Below, piece by piece: positions 1-8,246 of a DNA stretch of 37,942 nucleotides. Source of the stretch: Pseudomonadota bacterium. Lineage in GTDB: Bacteria > Pseudomonadota > Gammaproteobacteria > Burkholderiales > Burkholderiaceae_C. The number at the start of each line of letters is the position of its first letter. The first letter of the stretch is position 1. A program made the position numbers and the translations under genes. The DNA lies in contig JAKQJK010000072.1 of NCBI GenBank assembly GCA_029561195.1, forward strand, positions 1 to 37,942. Direction: 5' to 3'. The notes below the pieces were generated by a model, which was not told the DNA's origin, did not search any database, and saw only the letters and a list, made by a program, of their open reading frames with translations.

Positions 1-786
1 AGCAGACTGCCCGGTTGAGTCCATGAAGGAACGCAACGCCAGTGGAACGGTGTAGTTCGATGCATCATTCAGGTAAACCAGTGGACCCAGGAAGTCGTTC
101 CAGGTCCAAATGAACGAGAAGATGGCCGTGGTTGTCAGCACCGGCAGCGATAGCGGCATCATGATCTTCCAGTAGATGCGCCACGGGCTGCAGCCGTCCA
201 GCACAGCGGCTTCGTCCAACTCGCGGGGGATACCACGGAAAAACTGCACCATCAGGAAGATGAAGAACGCGTCAGCAGCCAGAAATTTGGGCACGATCAA
301 CGGCAAAAAGGTGTCAATCCAGCCCAGATTGAGGAACAGCACATACTGTGGAATCAGCGTCACGTGATACGGCAACATGAGTGTGCCCAGCATCACCACA
401 AACCAGAAGCGACGCCCCCTGAACTCCAGTCGTGCAAACGCGTATGCCGTGATGGAGCAGGACAACACATTGCCGATCACGACCAGAATGGCGACAAAGA
501 ATGAATTCTTGAAGAAGACCGAAAAGCTTTGTTGAAGCGCGTTCCAGCCCAGCGTGTAGTTGGCAAAGTCAAACGAGGGTGGAATGATCGACAAATCCGT
601 GAAGATAATCGATTCCGGTTTGAACGAAGAAGCCAACATCCACAGCAAGGGATATAGCATCACGAATGACGCACCAATCAGAACGCCGTGCCGCGCAATG
701 GCACCGCCAACGATGCGAAAGAGGCTGGGGCCGCGCCGCACGCCAGGGGACGCAGACACAACAGGTTCAGCCAGGGTCGTCTTCAT
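1..786 (-). CDS. Carbohydrate ABC transporter permease, MalG type (partial, C-terminus beyond window)
   Basis: Inner-membrane permease of a CUT1-type sugar ABC importer. The reading frame is open from the ATG at 786 to the window edge, so 262 codons are visible and the C-terminal end is missing. Several hydrophobic membrane segments can be read, beginning after about 25 residues. The cytoplasmic EAA loop that docks the ATPase is clear near the edge (PRELDEAAVLDGCSPWRIYW), as is the family-typical FSFIWTWNDFLGPLVYL stretch. The ATG lies inside the end of the upstream permease gene (20-nt overlap), so the two are probably translationally coupled. The transported sugar cannot be told from the permease. 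An ATPase gene probably follows outside the window. Confidence 0.9.
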   Translation of the reverse strand, partial: MKTTLAEPVVSASPGVRRGPSLFRIVGGAIARHGVLIGASFVMLYPLLWMLASSFKPESIIFTDLSIIPPSFDFANYTLGWNALQQSFSVFFKNSFFVAILVVIGNVLSCSITAYAFARLEFRGRRFWFVVMLGTLMLPYHVTLIPQYVLFLNLGWIDTFLPLIVPKFLAADAFFIFLMVQFFRGIPRELDEAAVLDGCSPWRIYWKIMMPLSLPVLTTTAIFSFIWTWNDFLGPLVYLNDASNYTVPLALRSFMDSTGQSA

Positions 787-1708
787 AATAAACCCAGTAT
801 TTAGAGGTCAGAAAACTGATGCCGGTGAAGCAGCCAATGATGATCAGCAGCACCCAGGCCATGGCAGATGCATAGCCCATGCGGAAGTAAGAGAAGGCTT
901 CCTGATACAGATACAGCGTGTAGAACAGCGTGGCGTCTATGGGGCCGCCGGTTCCACCTGAAACCACATAGGCTGGTGTGAACGCCTTGAATCCTTCGAT
1001 GATCTGCAACACCATGTTGAAGAATATGACGGGCGCGAGCATGGGCAGCGTTATCTTGTAGAACTTGCGGAAGGCGCCGGCTCCATCGATGGATGCGGCT
1101 TCGTACAGGTCTTGGGGAACCTGCCGCAGGCCGGCCAGAAAAATGATCATCGGTGAGCCAAACTGCCAGACTGCCAGCAGAACTAGCGTGTAGATCGCCG
1201 TTTCTGGGGTAGATATCCAGCTTTGTCCTTTGTAACCGAAAGCCCACAACAAAATTTGGTTGACAGTTCCGTTGCCATCAAAGAGTTGGCGCCACAACAC
1301 TGCGATCGCGACTGAACCACCCAATAGCGAGGGGATGTAGAACAGAGCCCGATAAAACGCGCCGCCGCGAATGGCTTTGTCCAGCACCATGGCAATGCCC
1401 AACGCAAATGCCAGCTTCAATGGCACTTCAAAAATCATGTACGTGAAGGTGACTTTCAATGCCTGGTAAAAGCGCGGATCGTCCAGAAACATGCGCGCAT
1501 AGTTGTCTGTGCCAACCCATATGGCGGGGCTCAGTAGATCAAACTTGGTGAACGAAAGGTACAGGGAGGCCAACACGGGCCCTAATGAAAAACACAAAAA
1601 TCCAATCAGCCAGGGCGTGATGAACGCGTAGCCGATCATGTCCCGGCGATTGGCGGCCTGAGATCGGCTTTGTCGCTCGGTTGATGTCGCTTTGGAGTCG
1701 GTAGCCAC
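767..1708 (-). CDS. Carbohydrate ABC transporter permease, MalF/UgpA type
   Basis: First of the two membrane subunits of the sugar importer, about 313 residues with six predicted membrane segments starting at MIGYAFITPWLIGFLCF. The EAA loop reads LYEAASIDGAGAFRKFYKITLP. I place the start at the GTG at 1708 (protein VATDSKATST...), which has AGG seven bases upstream. The frame stays open back to a TTG at 1756 that has no ribosome site, so that longer form is less likely. The gene follows the binding-protein gene by 99 nt, and its 3' end overlaps the next permease by 20 nt. That order (binding protein, MalF-like, MalG-like) is standard for this family. The substrate is unknown. Confidence 0.92.
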   Translation of the reverse strand: MATDSKATSTERQSRSQAANRRDMIGYAFITPWLIGFLCFSLGPVLASLYLSFTKFDLLSPAIWVGTDNYARMFLDDPRFYQALKVTFTYMIFEVPLKLAFALGIAMVLDKAIRGGAFYRALFYIPSLLGGSVAIAVLWRQLFDGNGTVNQILLWAFGYKGQSWISTPETAIYTLVLLAVWQFGSPMIIFLAGLRQVPQDLYEAASIDGAGAFRKFYKITLPMLAPVIFFNMVLQIIEGFKAFTPAYVVSGGTGGPIDATLFYTLYLYQEAFSYFRMGYASAMAWVLLIIIGCFTGISFLTSKYWVYYEDDPG

Positions 1709-1743
1709 GTTACACCTGTCTATTTTTGAAAATGGAAATCCCG

Positions 1744-1774
1744 CCCTCCCACTCAAATGAGCAGGAGAGGAGGG
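1744..1774 (-). promoter_or_regulatory. Hairpin between binding-protein and permease genes
   Basis: The gap contains an inverted repeat with outer arms CCCTCC/GGAGGG and an inner perfect CTCA-AA-TGAG. No T-run follows it on the minus strand, so it does not look like a terminator. Inference: a 3' mRNA stabiliser or processing site giving more binding protein than permease, as REP hairpins do downstream of malE in enterics. Confidence 0.4.
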
Positions 1775-1807
1775 TGTTATTCAAAAGCCTGGGTAAGGTC
1801 TGTAGGG

Positions 1808-3076
1808 TCAGGCTGCCCGGGCCAGAATCCGGATCGTCTCGCCGTGGAACTGCTGTGCACCATCGGCAATGGATGTCTTTCCGAAGGCGACTGCGTCGCC
1901 GACGCGGCGTAGCAGGTTTTCTACCTCACCAGCGCCTTTGGGTGGCGGTGGTGGCAAAGGCACCGCAGTCTTGCCGACCGATGCCACATATTCGATCTGC
2001 ATCTTGCCCAGCGCATCGAGGTCTGGTGTCAGAGTGGCACGGGCAGCCGATGAGCATGGCACACCACGCTCGATGCCCAGAATTTTCACACCTTCTGGAA
2101 CGGTTACCATGAAGTTAATGATCTTTGCAGCTTCCTCGGGCGACTTGCTCTTCGAGGAAATGCTCATCATTTGTGATGGCTTGATGTAGTGCCCGGATGA
2201 GCCGGCTTTGTCGCGCGGGAAGGGGCTAATGGCCAGGCTGTTTTTGTTCAGCGCCTGGAATGCGACGATCTGGTTGGAGTTGACGAAGCTCATGGCAGCC
2301 AGTCCACGACTGACTTCATATTCCTCGACCTTGCCGGTGTTGACGGCACCTACGTCTGGCGGTGCAATCGCGCCAGCCTTGCGCATTTTGTCCCACAGGT
2401 CAAACCAGGCGGCCACATCGTCTTTGGTGAAGCCGGCTTGACCGTCCATGTTGTACAGCGACTTGCCCTGCTGATTGAGCCATTGCTCAAAACCCTGCTC
2501 CCAGCGGCTGTTGTCGCTGGAACCCCAATACTTGCCGGGATTGACCTTGGAAATTTCACCTGCGATGCGCGAGAAATCACTCCAGGTCCATTTGGGGTCC
2601 ATGGCCTTGACGCCGACCTTGGCCATCATGCCCGTGTCGTACACCATAGCTTTGGAGTTGGAGCCGAGGTTCACGCCATATAGCTTGCCATCCACCTTGC
2701 CGCCGTTGCGATCGTTCGTGCTGAAGTCGCTCAGTGGCAGCAGCTTGTCTAATGGCAGCAGCGTGTTGCGCCGGGCGTATTCGAACAGGTAGCGGTAGTC
2801 CATCTGAATCAGATCTGGCGCGTTGCCACCGGCGACCTGAGTCGCCAGCTTGGTCCAGTAGTCGCCCCAACCCAATGATTCTGCCGCGACTTGTGTGCCG
2901 CTCTTTTGCGAATACAGTTCCAGAAGCGCTTTAGTGCGCTTGTCTCTGTCCGGGTTGCCCCACCAGAAACAACGCAGCTTGGCAGCTGTCTGGGCAATGC
3001 TCAGTGATGAACTGAGACCCAATGCAGCCGTTGTGCCGGCTGCTGCAACAAATTGACGACGTGTGAACGTACCCAT
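1808..3076 (-). CDS. Sugar ABC transporter substrate-binding protein (Tat-type signal)
   Basis: Periplasmic solute-binding protein of SBP family 1 (MalE/UgpB-like), 422 residues. The N-terminus MGTFTRRQFVAAAGTTAALG carries a twin-arginine-like TRRQF motif followed by a hydrophobic stretch and SIAQTA cleavage region, so Tat export is likely. The fold signature DLIQMDYRYLFEYARRNTLLPLD, a typical hinge-side sequence of this family, is visible. I chose the ATG at 3076 because AGGAG lies 8 nt upstream; the frame is open 11 codons further but without a ribosome site. It is the first gene of the importer operon and has its own near-consensus promoter upstream. A run of five prolines near residue 360 is unusual but in a loop position. 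The ligand is probably a mono- or oligosaccharide and not identifiable here. Confidence 0.9.
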   Translation of the reverse strand: MGTFTRRQFVAAAGTTAALGLSSSLSIAQTAAKLRCFWWGNPDRDKRTKALLELYSQKSGTQVAAESLGWGDYWTKLATQVAGGNAPDLIQMDYRYLFEYARRNTLLPLDKLLPLSDFSTNDRNGGKVDGKLYGVNLGSNSKAMVYDTGMMAKVGVKAMDPKWTWSDFSRIAGEISKVNPGKYWGSSDNSRWEQGFEQWLNQQGKSLYNMDGQAGFTKDDVAAWFDLWDKMRKAGAIAPPDVGAVNTGKVEEYEVSRGLAAMSFVNSNQIVAFQALNKNSLAISPFPRDKAGSSGHYIKPSQMMSISSKSKSPEEAAKIINFMVTVPEGVKILGIERGVPCSSAARATLTPDLDALGKMQIEYVASVGKTAVPLPPPPPKGAGEVENLLRRVGDAVAFGKTSIADGAQQFHGETIRILARAA

Positions 3077-3130
3077 GATCGCTGACTCCTGTGAAGTAGG
3101 TGGAAGCACAGTTAATTAACCGTTGAGTGA

Positions 3131-3160
3131 ATTATAGAAATCCTCCAAATCACTTGTAAA
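3131..3160 (-). promoter_or_regulatory. Sigma-70 promoter of the sugar importer operon
   Basis: On the minus strand, -35 TTTACA (3155-3160, 5 of 6 consensus) and -10 TATAAT (3131-3136, perfect) are separated by 18 nt. They lie 55-84 nt upstream of the binding-protein ATG. The -35 box and spacer fall inside the 35-bp inverted repeat listed next. This allows the importer to be transcribed independently of the TetR gene that ends at 3174. Confidence 0.65.
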
Positions 3161-3174
3161 GTGATTTGGAGGAT
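3140..3174. promoter_or_regulatory. Perfect 16-bp inverted repeat over the importer promoter: candidate operator
   Basis: Arms ATCCTCCAAATCACTT and AAGTGATTTGGAGGAT are perfectly complementary around a 3-nt centre GTA. The repeat covers the -35 hexamer and most of the spacer of the importer promoter and touches the stop codon of the TetR gene. No T-run follows on the minus strand, so a terminator is unlikely, although the RNA of the TetR transcript would form a strong hairpin here. Its core TCACTTTACAAGTGA resembles the second repeat at 3894-3909. Inference: binding site of the adjacent TetR-family regulator. Confidence 0.6.
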
Positions 3175-3827
3175 CAATCTCTCAGTACATACCCTAGGAT
3201 GACATCGCAAATATGTGACAGGCGTTCGCTATGCGCTTTGGCGGTCATCAAATTACGCCCAAAGACAGCGGAAAGCGTGTGGTTATTGGAGAGGTAAAAG
3301 TAAGCCAGACTGGCAATGGAAATGTAAAGTTGAATCGGGTCAATGCCTCCACGAAAGATGCCCTCCTTACGACCGCGCTCCAGAACTTCCCCCAGCGTCT
3401 GAATGAGGGGCGAATTCATTTCGCGAATTCGTTCTGAGCGCATCAAGTGCCGCGCCTGGTGCAGGTTTTCGCTGTTGAGCAGCGTCAGGAACTCTGGGTG
3501 TTCGATGTAGTATTCCCATGTAAATTCCGTCAGTCGCCGGATCGCCTGAGCGGGGGCAAGTTCTTTCAGATGAAGCTTCTGCTCAGCCTCGCGAATATCC
3601 GCGTAAGTGCCTTCAAGAACGGCCAGAAAGAGGTCATCCTTGCTGGTGAAGTAGTAGTAGATAAGTCGTTTGTTGAGCTTGGCGTTTTCGGCGATACGAT
3701 CCACTCTGGCGCCTGCCAGTCCATAGCGTGAGAACTCGTCCCGGGCCGATGCCAGGATGGCGAGTTGGGAGCGGTCTGCGTCTCGGGAGCGGGGTTCCGC
3801 CAATACTTTTTTGCACTGTGTCGTCAT
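3174..3827 (-). CDS. TetR-family transcriptional regulator
   Basis: DNA-binding repressor of about 217 residues. The N-terminal helix-turn-helix is clear: ILASARDEFSRYGLAGARVDRIAE followed by NKRLIYYYFTSKDDLFLAVLE. The C-terminal part (about residues 75-215) is helical and looks like a TetR ligand-binding domain of the kind with HPEFLTLLNSEN. The start is uncertain: I chose the ATG at 3827 (MTTQCKK), but neither it nor the in-frame GTG at 3869 has a good ribosome site. It sits between the importer operon (same strand, downstream) and a divergently transcribed oxidoreductase. That placement, with two candidate operators, suggests it represses both in the absence of the sugar or a breakdown product. 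The effector is unknown. Confidence 0.88.
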   Translation of the reverse strand: MTTQCKKVLAEPRSRDADRSQLAILASARDEFSRYGLAGARVDRIAENAKLNKRLIYYYFTSKDDLFLAVLEGTYADIREAEQKLHLKELAPAQAIRRLTEFTWEYYIEHPEFLTLLNSENLHQARHLMRSERIREMNSPLIQTLGEVLERGRKEGIFRGGIDPIQLYISIASLAYFYLSNNHTLSAVFGRNLMTAKAHSERLSHICDVILGYVLRD

Positions 3828-3893
3828 ATGGAGTTGTTCTGTGTTTTTGTGGATGAGACTGTATGACACAGTGACGAAATCACCAAATCTTTA

Positions 3894-3921
3894 TTCACTA
3901 AATGGTGAAATAGATTATCAT
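3894..3921 (+). promoter_or_regulatory. Promoter with overlapping inverted repeat before the oxidoreductase
   Basis: A palindrome with arms TTCAC (3894-3898) and GTGAA (3905-3909) overlaps a possible -35 TTCACT (3894-3899). A -10 TATCAT (3916-3921, 5 of 6) follows after 16 nt. The arrangement copies the importer promoter, where an inverted repeat with TCAC/GTGA half-sites also sits on the -35. Inference: second operator of the TetR-family regulator; the spacing of its half-sites differs by one base from the first. Confidence 0.45.
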
Positions 3922-4011
3922 TTCTCACTTAGACAAGTCCTTCAAGGCCGTTTTAGTATGTGCAGCCTCAAGGTGTATTAATCCTTTTACTTAAGGCATT
4001 ACGAAATTTCC

Positions 4012-5361
4012 ATGAGCAAAAAGCGCCATGCGTTTGTCGGCACCGGCGGACGCGCCCTGAGTTTCATCGAACCCTTGGTCACAACCTACGGTGACCAAAA
4101 TGAACTGGTTGGCATCTGCGACCTGAGCCCGGCCCGTATGGCCTATTACAACGAACTGCTGGTGCGCGACCTGGGGTACCACGCGGTGCCAGCCTACACG
4201 GCCGACCGGTTCGACGACATGCTGCGTGAGCAAAAACCCGATGAGGTGTTTGTCTGCACCAAAGACTCCATGCACCACGACTACATCGTGCGTGCGCTGC
4301 ATGCCGGTTGCGACGTCATCACGGAAAAGCCGATGACGACGGATGCCGCAAAATGCCGCGCCATTCTGGACGCACAGAAGGCGACCGGACGTCGTGTGCG
4401 GGTCGCTTTCAATTACCGCTGGGCTCCGTTTCGCTCCAAGGTCAAGGAGCTGATCGAGAGCGGCGTTGTGGGCAAGATCCACTCCGTGAACCTCGAATAC
4501 CTGCTGGACACCAACCACGGCGCTGACTATTTCCGACGCTGGCACGCACATATCGAGAATTCGGGGACTCTGCTGGTCCACAAAAGCACCCACCACTTCG
4601 ATCTGGTGAACTGGTGGCTCGATGCTATCCCGCAGCAGGTGTTTGCCTATGGCGATCTGGTTTTTTATGGCAAACAGAATGCGGTCAACCGGGGCGATGA
4701 AAAGCTCACCCGATATGCGCGTTATACCGGTTCGCCCGAGGCCAAGGATGACCCGTTTTGCCTCGACCTGACGGAGAGTGAGTCTTTCCGCAAACTCTAT
4801 CTGGCTGGCGAGGCCGACTCGGGCTATCTGCGCGACCAGAACGTGTTCCGCGATGGCATTACGGTGCCGGACCAGATGTCGCTGAACGTCCGCTACCGGA
4901 CGGGCCAGGTGCTGACTTATTCACTGGTGTGCTACAGCCCACGCGAAGGCATGCGCGTTACCTTCAATGGCGACCGCGGCCGTATTGAATACCACGAGTT
5001 CATTGGCACCCACATGAACCGGGCGGTCAGCCCCAAGAACTGGAAGATCGAAGAAAAACCGGGTGCAGAGGCGGAAGGCGAGTGGATACGGGTGTTCCCG
5101 CATTTCAAGAGCAGCTACGTCGTGGAGATGCCCGAGATTCGGGCGGCGCATGGCGGGGCCGACGTCATTCTCAACGAACACTTTTACGGTCCACCGGCAC
5201 CGCCTGACGCCTTGGGGCGCACAGCCGGACACGAGCAGGGTGCGGCATCGATTGCTATCGGCATTGCGGCCGTCCAGTCGATCAGTAGCAATCTGCCGGT
5301 CAATATCAGCGATCTGGTGACGATCAATCCGGATGCCATGAAGTTGTCCCAACTGGTCTGA
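4012..5361 (+). CDS. Gfo/Idh/MocA family NAD(P)-dependent oxidoreductase
   Basis: Cytoplasmic sugar or cyclitol dehydrogenase-like protein of 449 residues. The N-terminal Rossmann fold begins HAFVGTGGRA (residues 7-15). The family hallmark EKP is at 105-107, and a catalytic-type THHFDLVNWW is at 193-202. At 449 residues it is longer than the usual 330-390, the excess being mainly in the second domain (about 210-290). The start is the ATG at 4012; the ribosome site is weak (AAGG is too far upstream). It is divergent from the TetR gene and followed after 40 nt by a thiamine-diphosphate enzyme, so the two probably form one operon that processes the imported sugar. Substrate not identifiable. Confidence 0.88.
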   Translation: MSKKRHAFVGTGGRALSFIEPLVTTYGDQNELVGICDLSPARMAYYNELLVRDLGYHAVPAYTADRFDDMLREQKPDEVFVCTKDSMHHDYIVRALHAGCDVITEKPMTTDAAKCRAILDAQKATGRRVRVAFNYRWAPFRSKVKELIESGVVGKIHSVNLEYLLDTNHGADYFRRWHAHIENSGTLLVHKSTHHFDLVNWWLDAIPQQVFAYGDLVFYGKQNAVNRGDEKLTRYARYTGSPEAKDDPFCLDLTESESFRKLYLAGEADSGYLRDQNVFRDGITVPDQMSLNVRYRTGQVLTYSLVCYSPREGMRVTFNGDRGRIEYHEFIGTHMNRAVSPKNWKIEEKPGAEAEGEWIRVFPHFKSSYVVEMPEIRAAHGGADVILNEHFYGPPAPPDALGRTAGHEQGAASIAIGIAAVQSISSNLPVNISDLVTINPDAMKLSQLV

Positions 5362-5401
5362 GTGGCCGCAGGCTTGGGTCTTACCGGGCAAAATAGCTGG
5401 C

Positions 5402-7129
5402 ATGACTCATTCCGACGCTTCTAAAAAAATCGCAGGCCACTTGCTGGTCGAATGTCTGGTCGCCCAGGGCGTGACCCATGCTTTTGGCGTGCCCGGTGAA
5501 AGTTATCTGGCCGTGCTTGACGGATTTCATGCACTGCAGGACAAGATCACGTTTGTGATTAACCGGCAGGAGGGCGGGGCGGCCTTCATGGCTGAAGCTC
5601 ATGGCAAGCTGACCGGGCGGCCGGGAGTGTGTTTCGTGACGCGTGGGCCGGGCGCGACCAATGCGTCCATTGGCGTGCACACCGCGTATCAGGACTCCAC
5701 GCCCATGGTCTTGTTTGTCGGCGATGTGGCTAGCGAAACGCGTGACCGAGAGGCGTTTCAGGAAGTTGATTTCTGTAGTTTCTTTGGCCCCAGTACCAAA
5801 GGGATGGCCAAACGGGTGGAACGCATTGATGACGCAAGACGCATTCCCGAATATGTGGCCCGTGCCTTTGCCACCGCGATGAACGGGCGCCCGGGCCCTG
5901 TGGTGCTGGTGTTGCCAGAAGATATGCTGGCGCAAACTGTGAATGCATATGTCGGCACTGGCGAGATGCCACAAGCCTTGCCGAAACTGGAGCCTATTGA
6001 GGCTTGGAGTGACCCTGGGGCCCTGCGTAACTTGCGTGAAATGCTATTGAAATCCGAGCGGCCTCTAGTCATTGCCGGTGGTGGTGGCTGGACAGTGCAG
6101 GCTGCGCAGGCGCTGCAGCGCTTCGCAGAAAACTGGAAACTGCCGGTTGGCAATGCGTTCCGGTTTCAGGATACGTTTGACAATCACCATCCGCTGTATG
6201 CGGGTGACGTGGGCATTGGCATTAATCCCAAACTGGCCGCACGGGTGAAGAACAGCGACCTGATCATCGCCATCGGCCCACGCCTTGGGGAAATGACCAG
6301 TGGCGGCTACACCCTGCTGGAAGTTCCACGGCCCACGCAGAAGCTGGTGCACATTCATTCCAGTGCGGAAGAGCTCAATCGGGTGTATCAGGCGGACCTG
6401 GCGATCAATTCCACCATGAACGCAGCTGCCCGCTCGCTGGAAGTTCTGACGGCACCAGTCAACGTGGCTTGGGAAGTGTGGGCCCAGGAAGCCAATGTGG
6501 ATTACCTAGCCAACATGCAGCCGCAGCCTTTGCCCGGCGACATTGACATGCCCGCCATCGTCGCGACACTGCAAAAACACTTGCCATCAGATGCCGTACT
6601 CACCAATGGCGCCGGCAACTTCGCCAGCTGGATTCACCGCTTCTTCAAACACCATGGTTTGGTGAAAGGGTTCAAGACCCAATTGGCTTGCACCAACGGC
6701 GCCATGGGCTACGGGGTGCCTGCTGGTATTGCCGCCAGTATCCTGACCGGTCGAACGGCCTTCACGATTGCGGGTGATGGCGACTTTTTGATGAATGGCC
6801 AGGAGCTGGCCACGGCTGTGCAGCAAGGCGCGAAAAGCATCATCCTGCTGCTCAACAATGGCATGTACGGCACGATCCGCATGCATCAGGAACGCGACTA
6901 TCCGCAGCATGTGGTGGGCACCAAATTGCAAAACCCTGATTTCGCGGCATTGGCACGTGCCTACGGTTATGCCGGTGTGCGCATCACCCGCACCGCGGAA
7001 TTTGAAGCCGAGTTGCTCGCCGCTTTGGCGCGACCCGAGGGTACGCTGATTGAGGTGACGCTGGACCCTGAAGTGATCACCACGCGGGGAACGCTGTCGG
7101 CCATCACTGCCAAGGCACTACAAAAATAA
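5402..7129 (+). CDS. Thiamine-diphosphate-dependent enzyme, acetolactate synthase-like
   Basis: 575 residues with the three-domain layout of the POX/AHAS superfamily. It has an N-terminal pyrimidine-binding domain with the catalytic glutamate in NRQEGGAAFMAEA (E57) and a central domain (about 195-345). The C-terminal pyrophosphate domain carries the GDG...NN cofactor motif (GDG at 458-460, NN at 485-486). The family includes acetolactate synthase, benzoylformate decarboxylase-like and other C-C lyases. It lacks a neighbouring ilvH-type small subunit, and the housekeeping acetolactate synthase is expected elsewhere. Its position after the Gfo/Idh/MocA gene suggests cleavage or decarboxylation of a 2-keto intermediate from the imported sugar. 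The exact reaction is unknown. Confidence 0.85.
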   Translation: MTHSDASKKIAGHLLVECLVAQGVTHAFGVPGESYLAVLDGFHALQDKITFVINRQEGGAAFMAEAHGKLTGRPGVCFVTRGPGATNASIGVHTAYQDSTPMVLFVGDVASETRDREAFQEVDFCSFFGPSTKGMAKRVERIDDARRIPEYVARAFATAMNGRPGPVVLVLPEDMLAQTVNAYVGTGEMPQALPKLEPIEAWSDPGALRNLREMLLKSERPLVIAGGGGWTVQAAQALQRFAENWKLPVGNAFRFQDTFDNHHPLYAGDVGIGINPKLAARVKNSDLIIAIGPRLGEMTSGGYTLLEVPRPTQKLVHIHSSAEELNRVYQADLAINSTMNAAARSLEVLTAPVNVAWEVWAQEANVDYLANMQPQPLPGDIDMPAIVATLQKHLPSDAVLTNGAGNFASWIHRFFKHHGLVKGFKTQLACTNGAMGYGVPAGIAASILTGRTAFTIAGDGDFLMNGQELATAVQQGAKSIILLLNNGMYGTIRMHQERDYPQHVVGTKLQNPDFAALARAYGYAGVRITRTAEFEAELLAALARPEGTLIEVTLDPEVITTRGTLSAITAKALQK

Positions 7130-7131
7130 TT

Positions 7132-7143
7132 GCTGCTCACGCA
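7132..7143 (+). repeat. Partial copy of an intergenic repeat
   Basis: GCTGCTCACGCA here is identical to 36590-36601 in the rplT-pheS gap. It is preceded by CTACAAAAATAATT, reminiscent of the T-rich centre of the other copies. It lies just after the stop codon of the thiamine-diphosphate enzyme gene. Confidence 0.4.
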
Positions 7144-7205
7144 TATTTCACGGGGGATGAAGTCAGGTTTCATCACTGTTTCAATGAGTTTTTGAATGTT
7201 TCTCC

Positions 7206-8168
7206 ATGTACCCACCTATTGAACCGTACCGAACCGGGCAGTTGGCCGTTGACGAGTTGCACACCCTGTACTGGGAGGAATGTGGCAACCCGAATGGGGC
7301 GCCAGTCTTGTTTCTGCATGGTGGCCCGGGTTCAGGTTTGTCGCCGCTGCACCGGCAGTTTTTTGACCCTACACACTACAGGATTGTTTTGTTCGACCAG
7401 CGTGGCTCGGGTCAATCGACGCCGCTGGGCGAATACCGCAACAACACGACGCAGCTGCTCATTGAAGATATCGAGCTGATCCGCCAGATGCTGGGAGTTG
7501 AGCAGTGGTTGGTGTTTGGGGGCTCATGGGGTTCAACGCTGGCGCTGGCCTACGGGCAGGCGCATCCCCAGAGGTGCCTTGGGTTCGTGCTGCGAGGCAT
7601 CTTTCTGTGCACTCCCGCAGAAATAGACTGGTTCATGCACGGCATGGGCCAGTTTTTTCCGAAGGAGCATGCCCAGTTCGTCGCACACATACCACCCGAT
7701 GAGCATCGTGATCTGTTGCAGGCGTATTCAAAACGCCTGTTCAGTGATGATGCAGCAGTTTGTGGTGCGGCGGCGCGCAGCTGGAGCCGTTATGAGGGCA
7801 GTTGCCTGCATTTGCTGCCACATCCGCAAGAGGTCGAGGCGTTCGGTTCTGATGCCGTGGCGCTGGGAGTGGGTCGACTGGAAGCTCACTACTTCTGCCA
7901 CGAGGGATTTTTTTCTGAAGACCAATTGGTTCGCAACGTGGATCGCATTCGCCACCTGCCAGCCATCATCGTGCAGGGGCGCTATGACGTGATATGCCCG
8001 CCAACGTCCGCCTGGCGACTGCACCGGGCCTGGCCCGAAGCTGTGCTGACGGTGGTGGAAGATGCAGGCCATGCGGCCTCCGAGCCGGGCATTGCAAGGG
8101 CGCTGGTTGAGGCGACAGATCAATTCAAGGTCAATGGTAATTTCAGATCTGGCGACTGGCCGGATTGA
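7206..8168 (+). CDS. pip: Proline iminopeptidase (peptidase S33)
   Basis: Cytoplasmic alpha/beta-hydrolase that removes N-terminal proline from peptides, 320 residues, a normal family length. The oxyanion motif HGGPGSG is at 38-44, the nucleophile elbow GGSWGS has Ser107, the acid is Asp261 (GRYDVICP), and the base is His289 (DAGHAASE). The N-terminus MYPPIEPYRTGQLAVDELHTLYWEECGNPNG is split here only by family knowledge: it matches the typical Pip start, supporting the ATG at 7206. It follows the thiamine-diphosphate gene by 76 nt and ends just before a bidirectional terminator. It is probably an independent housekeeping gene. Confidence 0.93.
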   Translation: MYPPIEPYRTGQLAVDELHTLYWEECGNPNGAPVLFLHGGPGSGLSPLHRQFFDPTHYRIVLFDQRGSGQSTPLGEYRNNTTQLLIEDIELIRQMLGVEQWLVFGGSWGSTLALAYGQAHPQRCLGFVLRGIFLCTPAEIDWFMHGMGQFFPKEHAQFVAHIPPDEHRDLLQAYSKRLFSDDAAVCGAAARSWSRYEGSCLHLLPHPQEVEAFGSDAVALGVGRLEAHYFCHEGFFSEDQLVRNVDRIRHLPAIIVQGRYDVICPPTSAWRLHRAWPEAVLTVVEDAGHAASEPGIARALVEATDQFKVNGNFRSGDWPD

Positions 8169-8194
8169 GGCGCTTTTCTTGATCAACTGCGTAT

Positions 8195-8223
8195 AAAAAA
8201 AGGCCGTCTCGCGACGGCCTTTT
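8195..8223. terminator. Bidirectional intrinsic terminator between pip and dppA
   Basis: Perfect 11-bp stem AAAAGGCCGTC / GACGGCCTTTT with a TCGC loop, with A-run on the left and T-run on the right. It serves the convergent genes pip (plus) and dppA (minus). Confidence 0.9.
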
Positions 8224-8246
8224 CGTAGAGTGTCACGCGTTAACGT

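Noticed and set aside
4308-4526. Small plus-strand frame inside the Gfo/Idh/MocA gene
   Set aside because: Out of frame with a conserved gene and without its own start signals.
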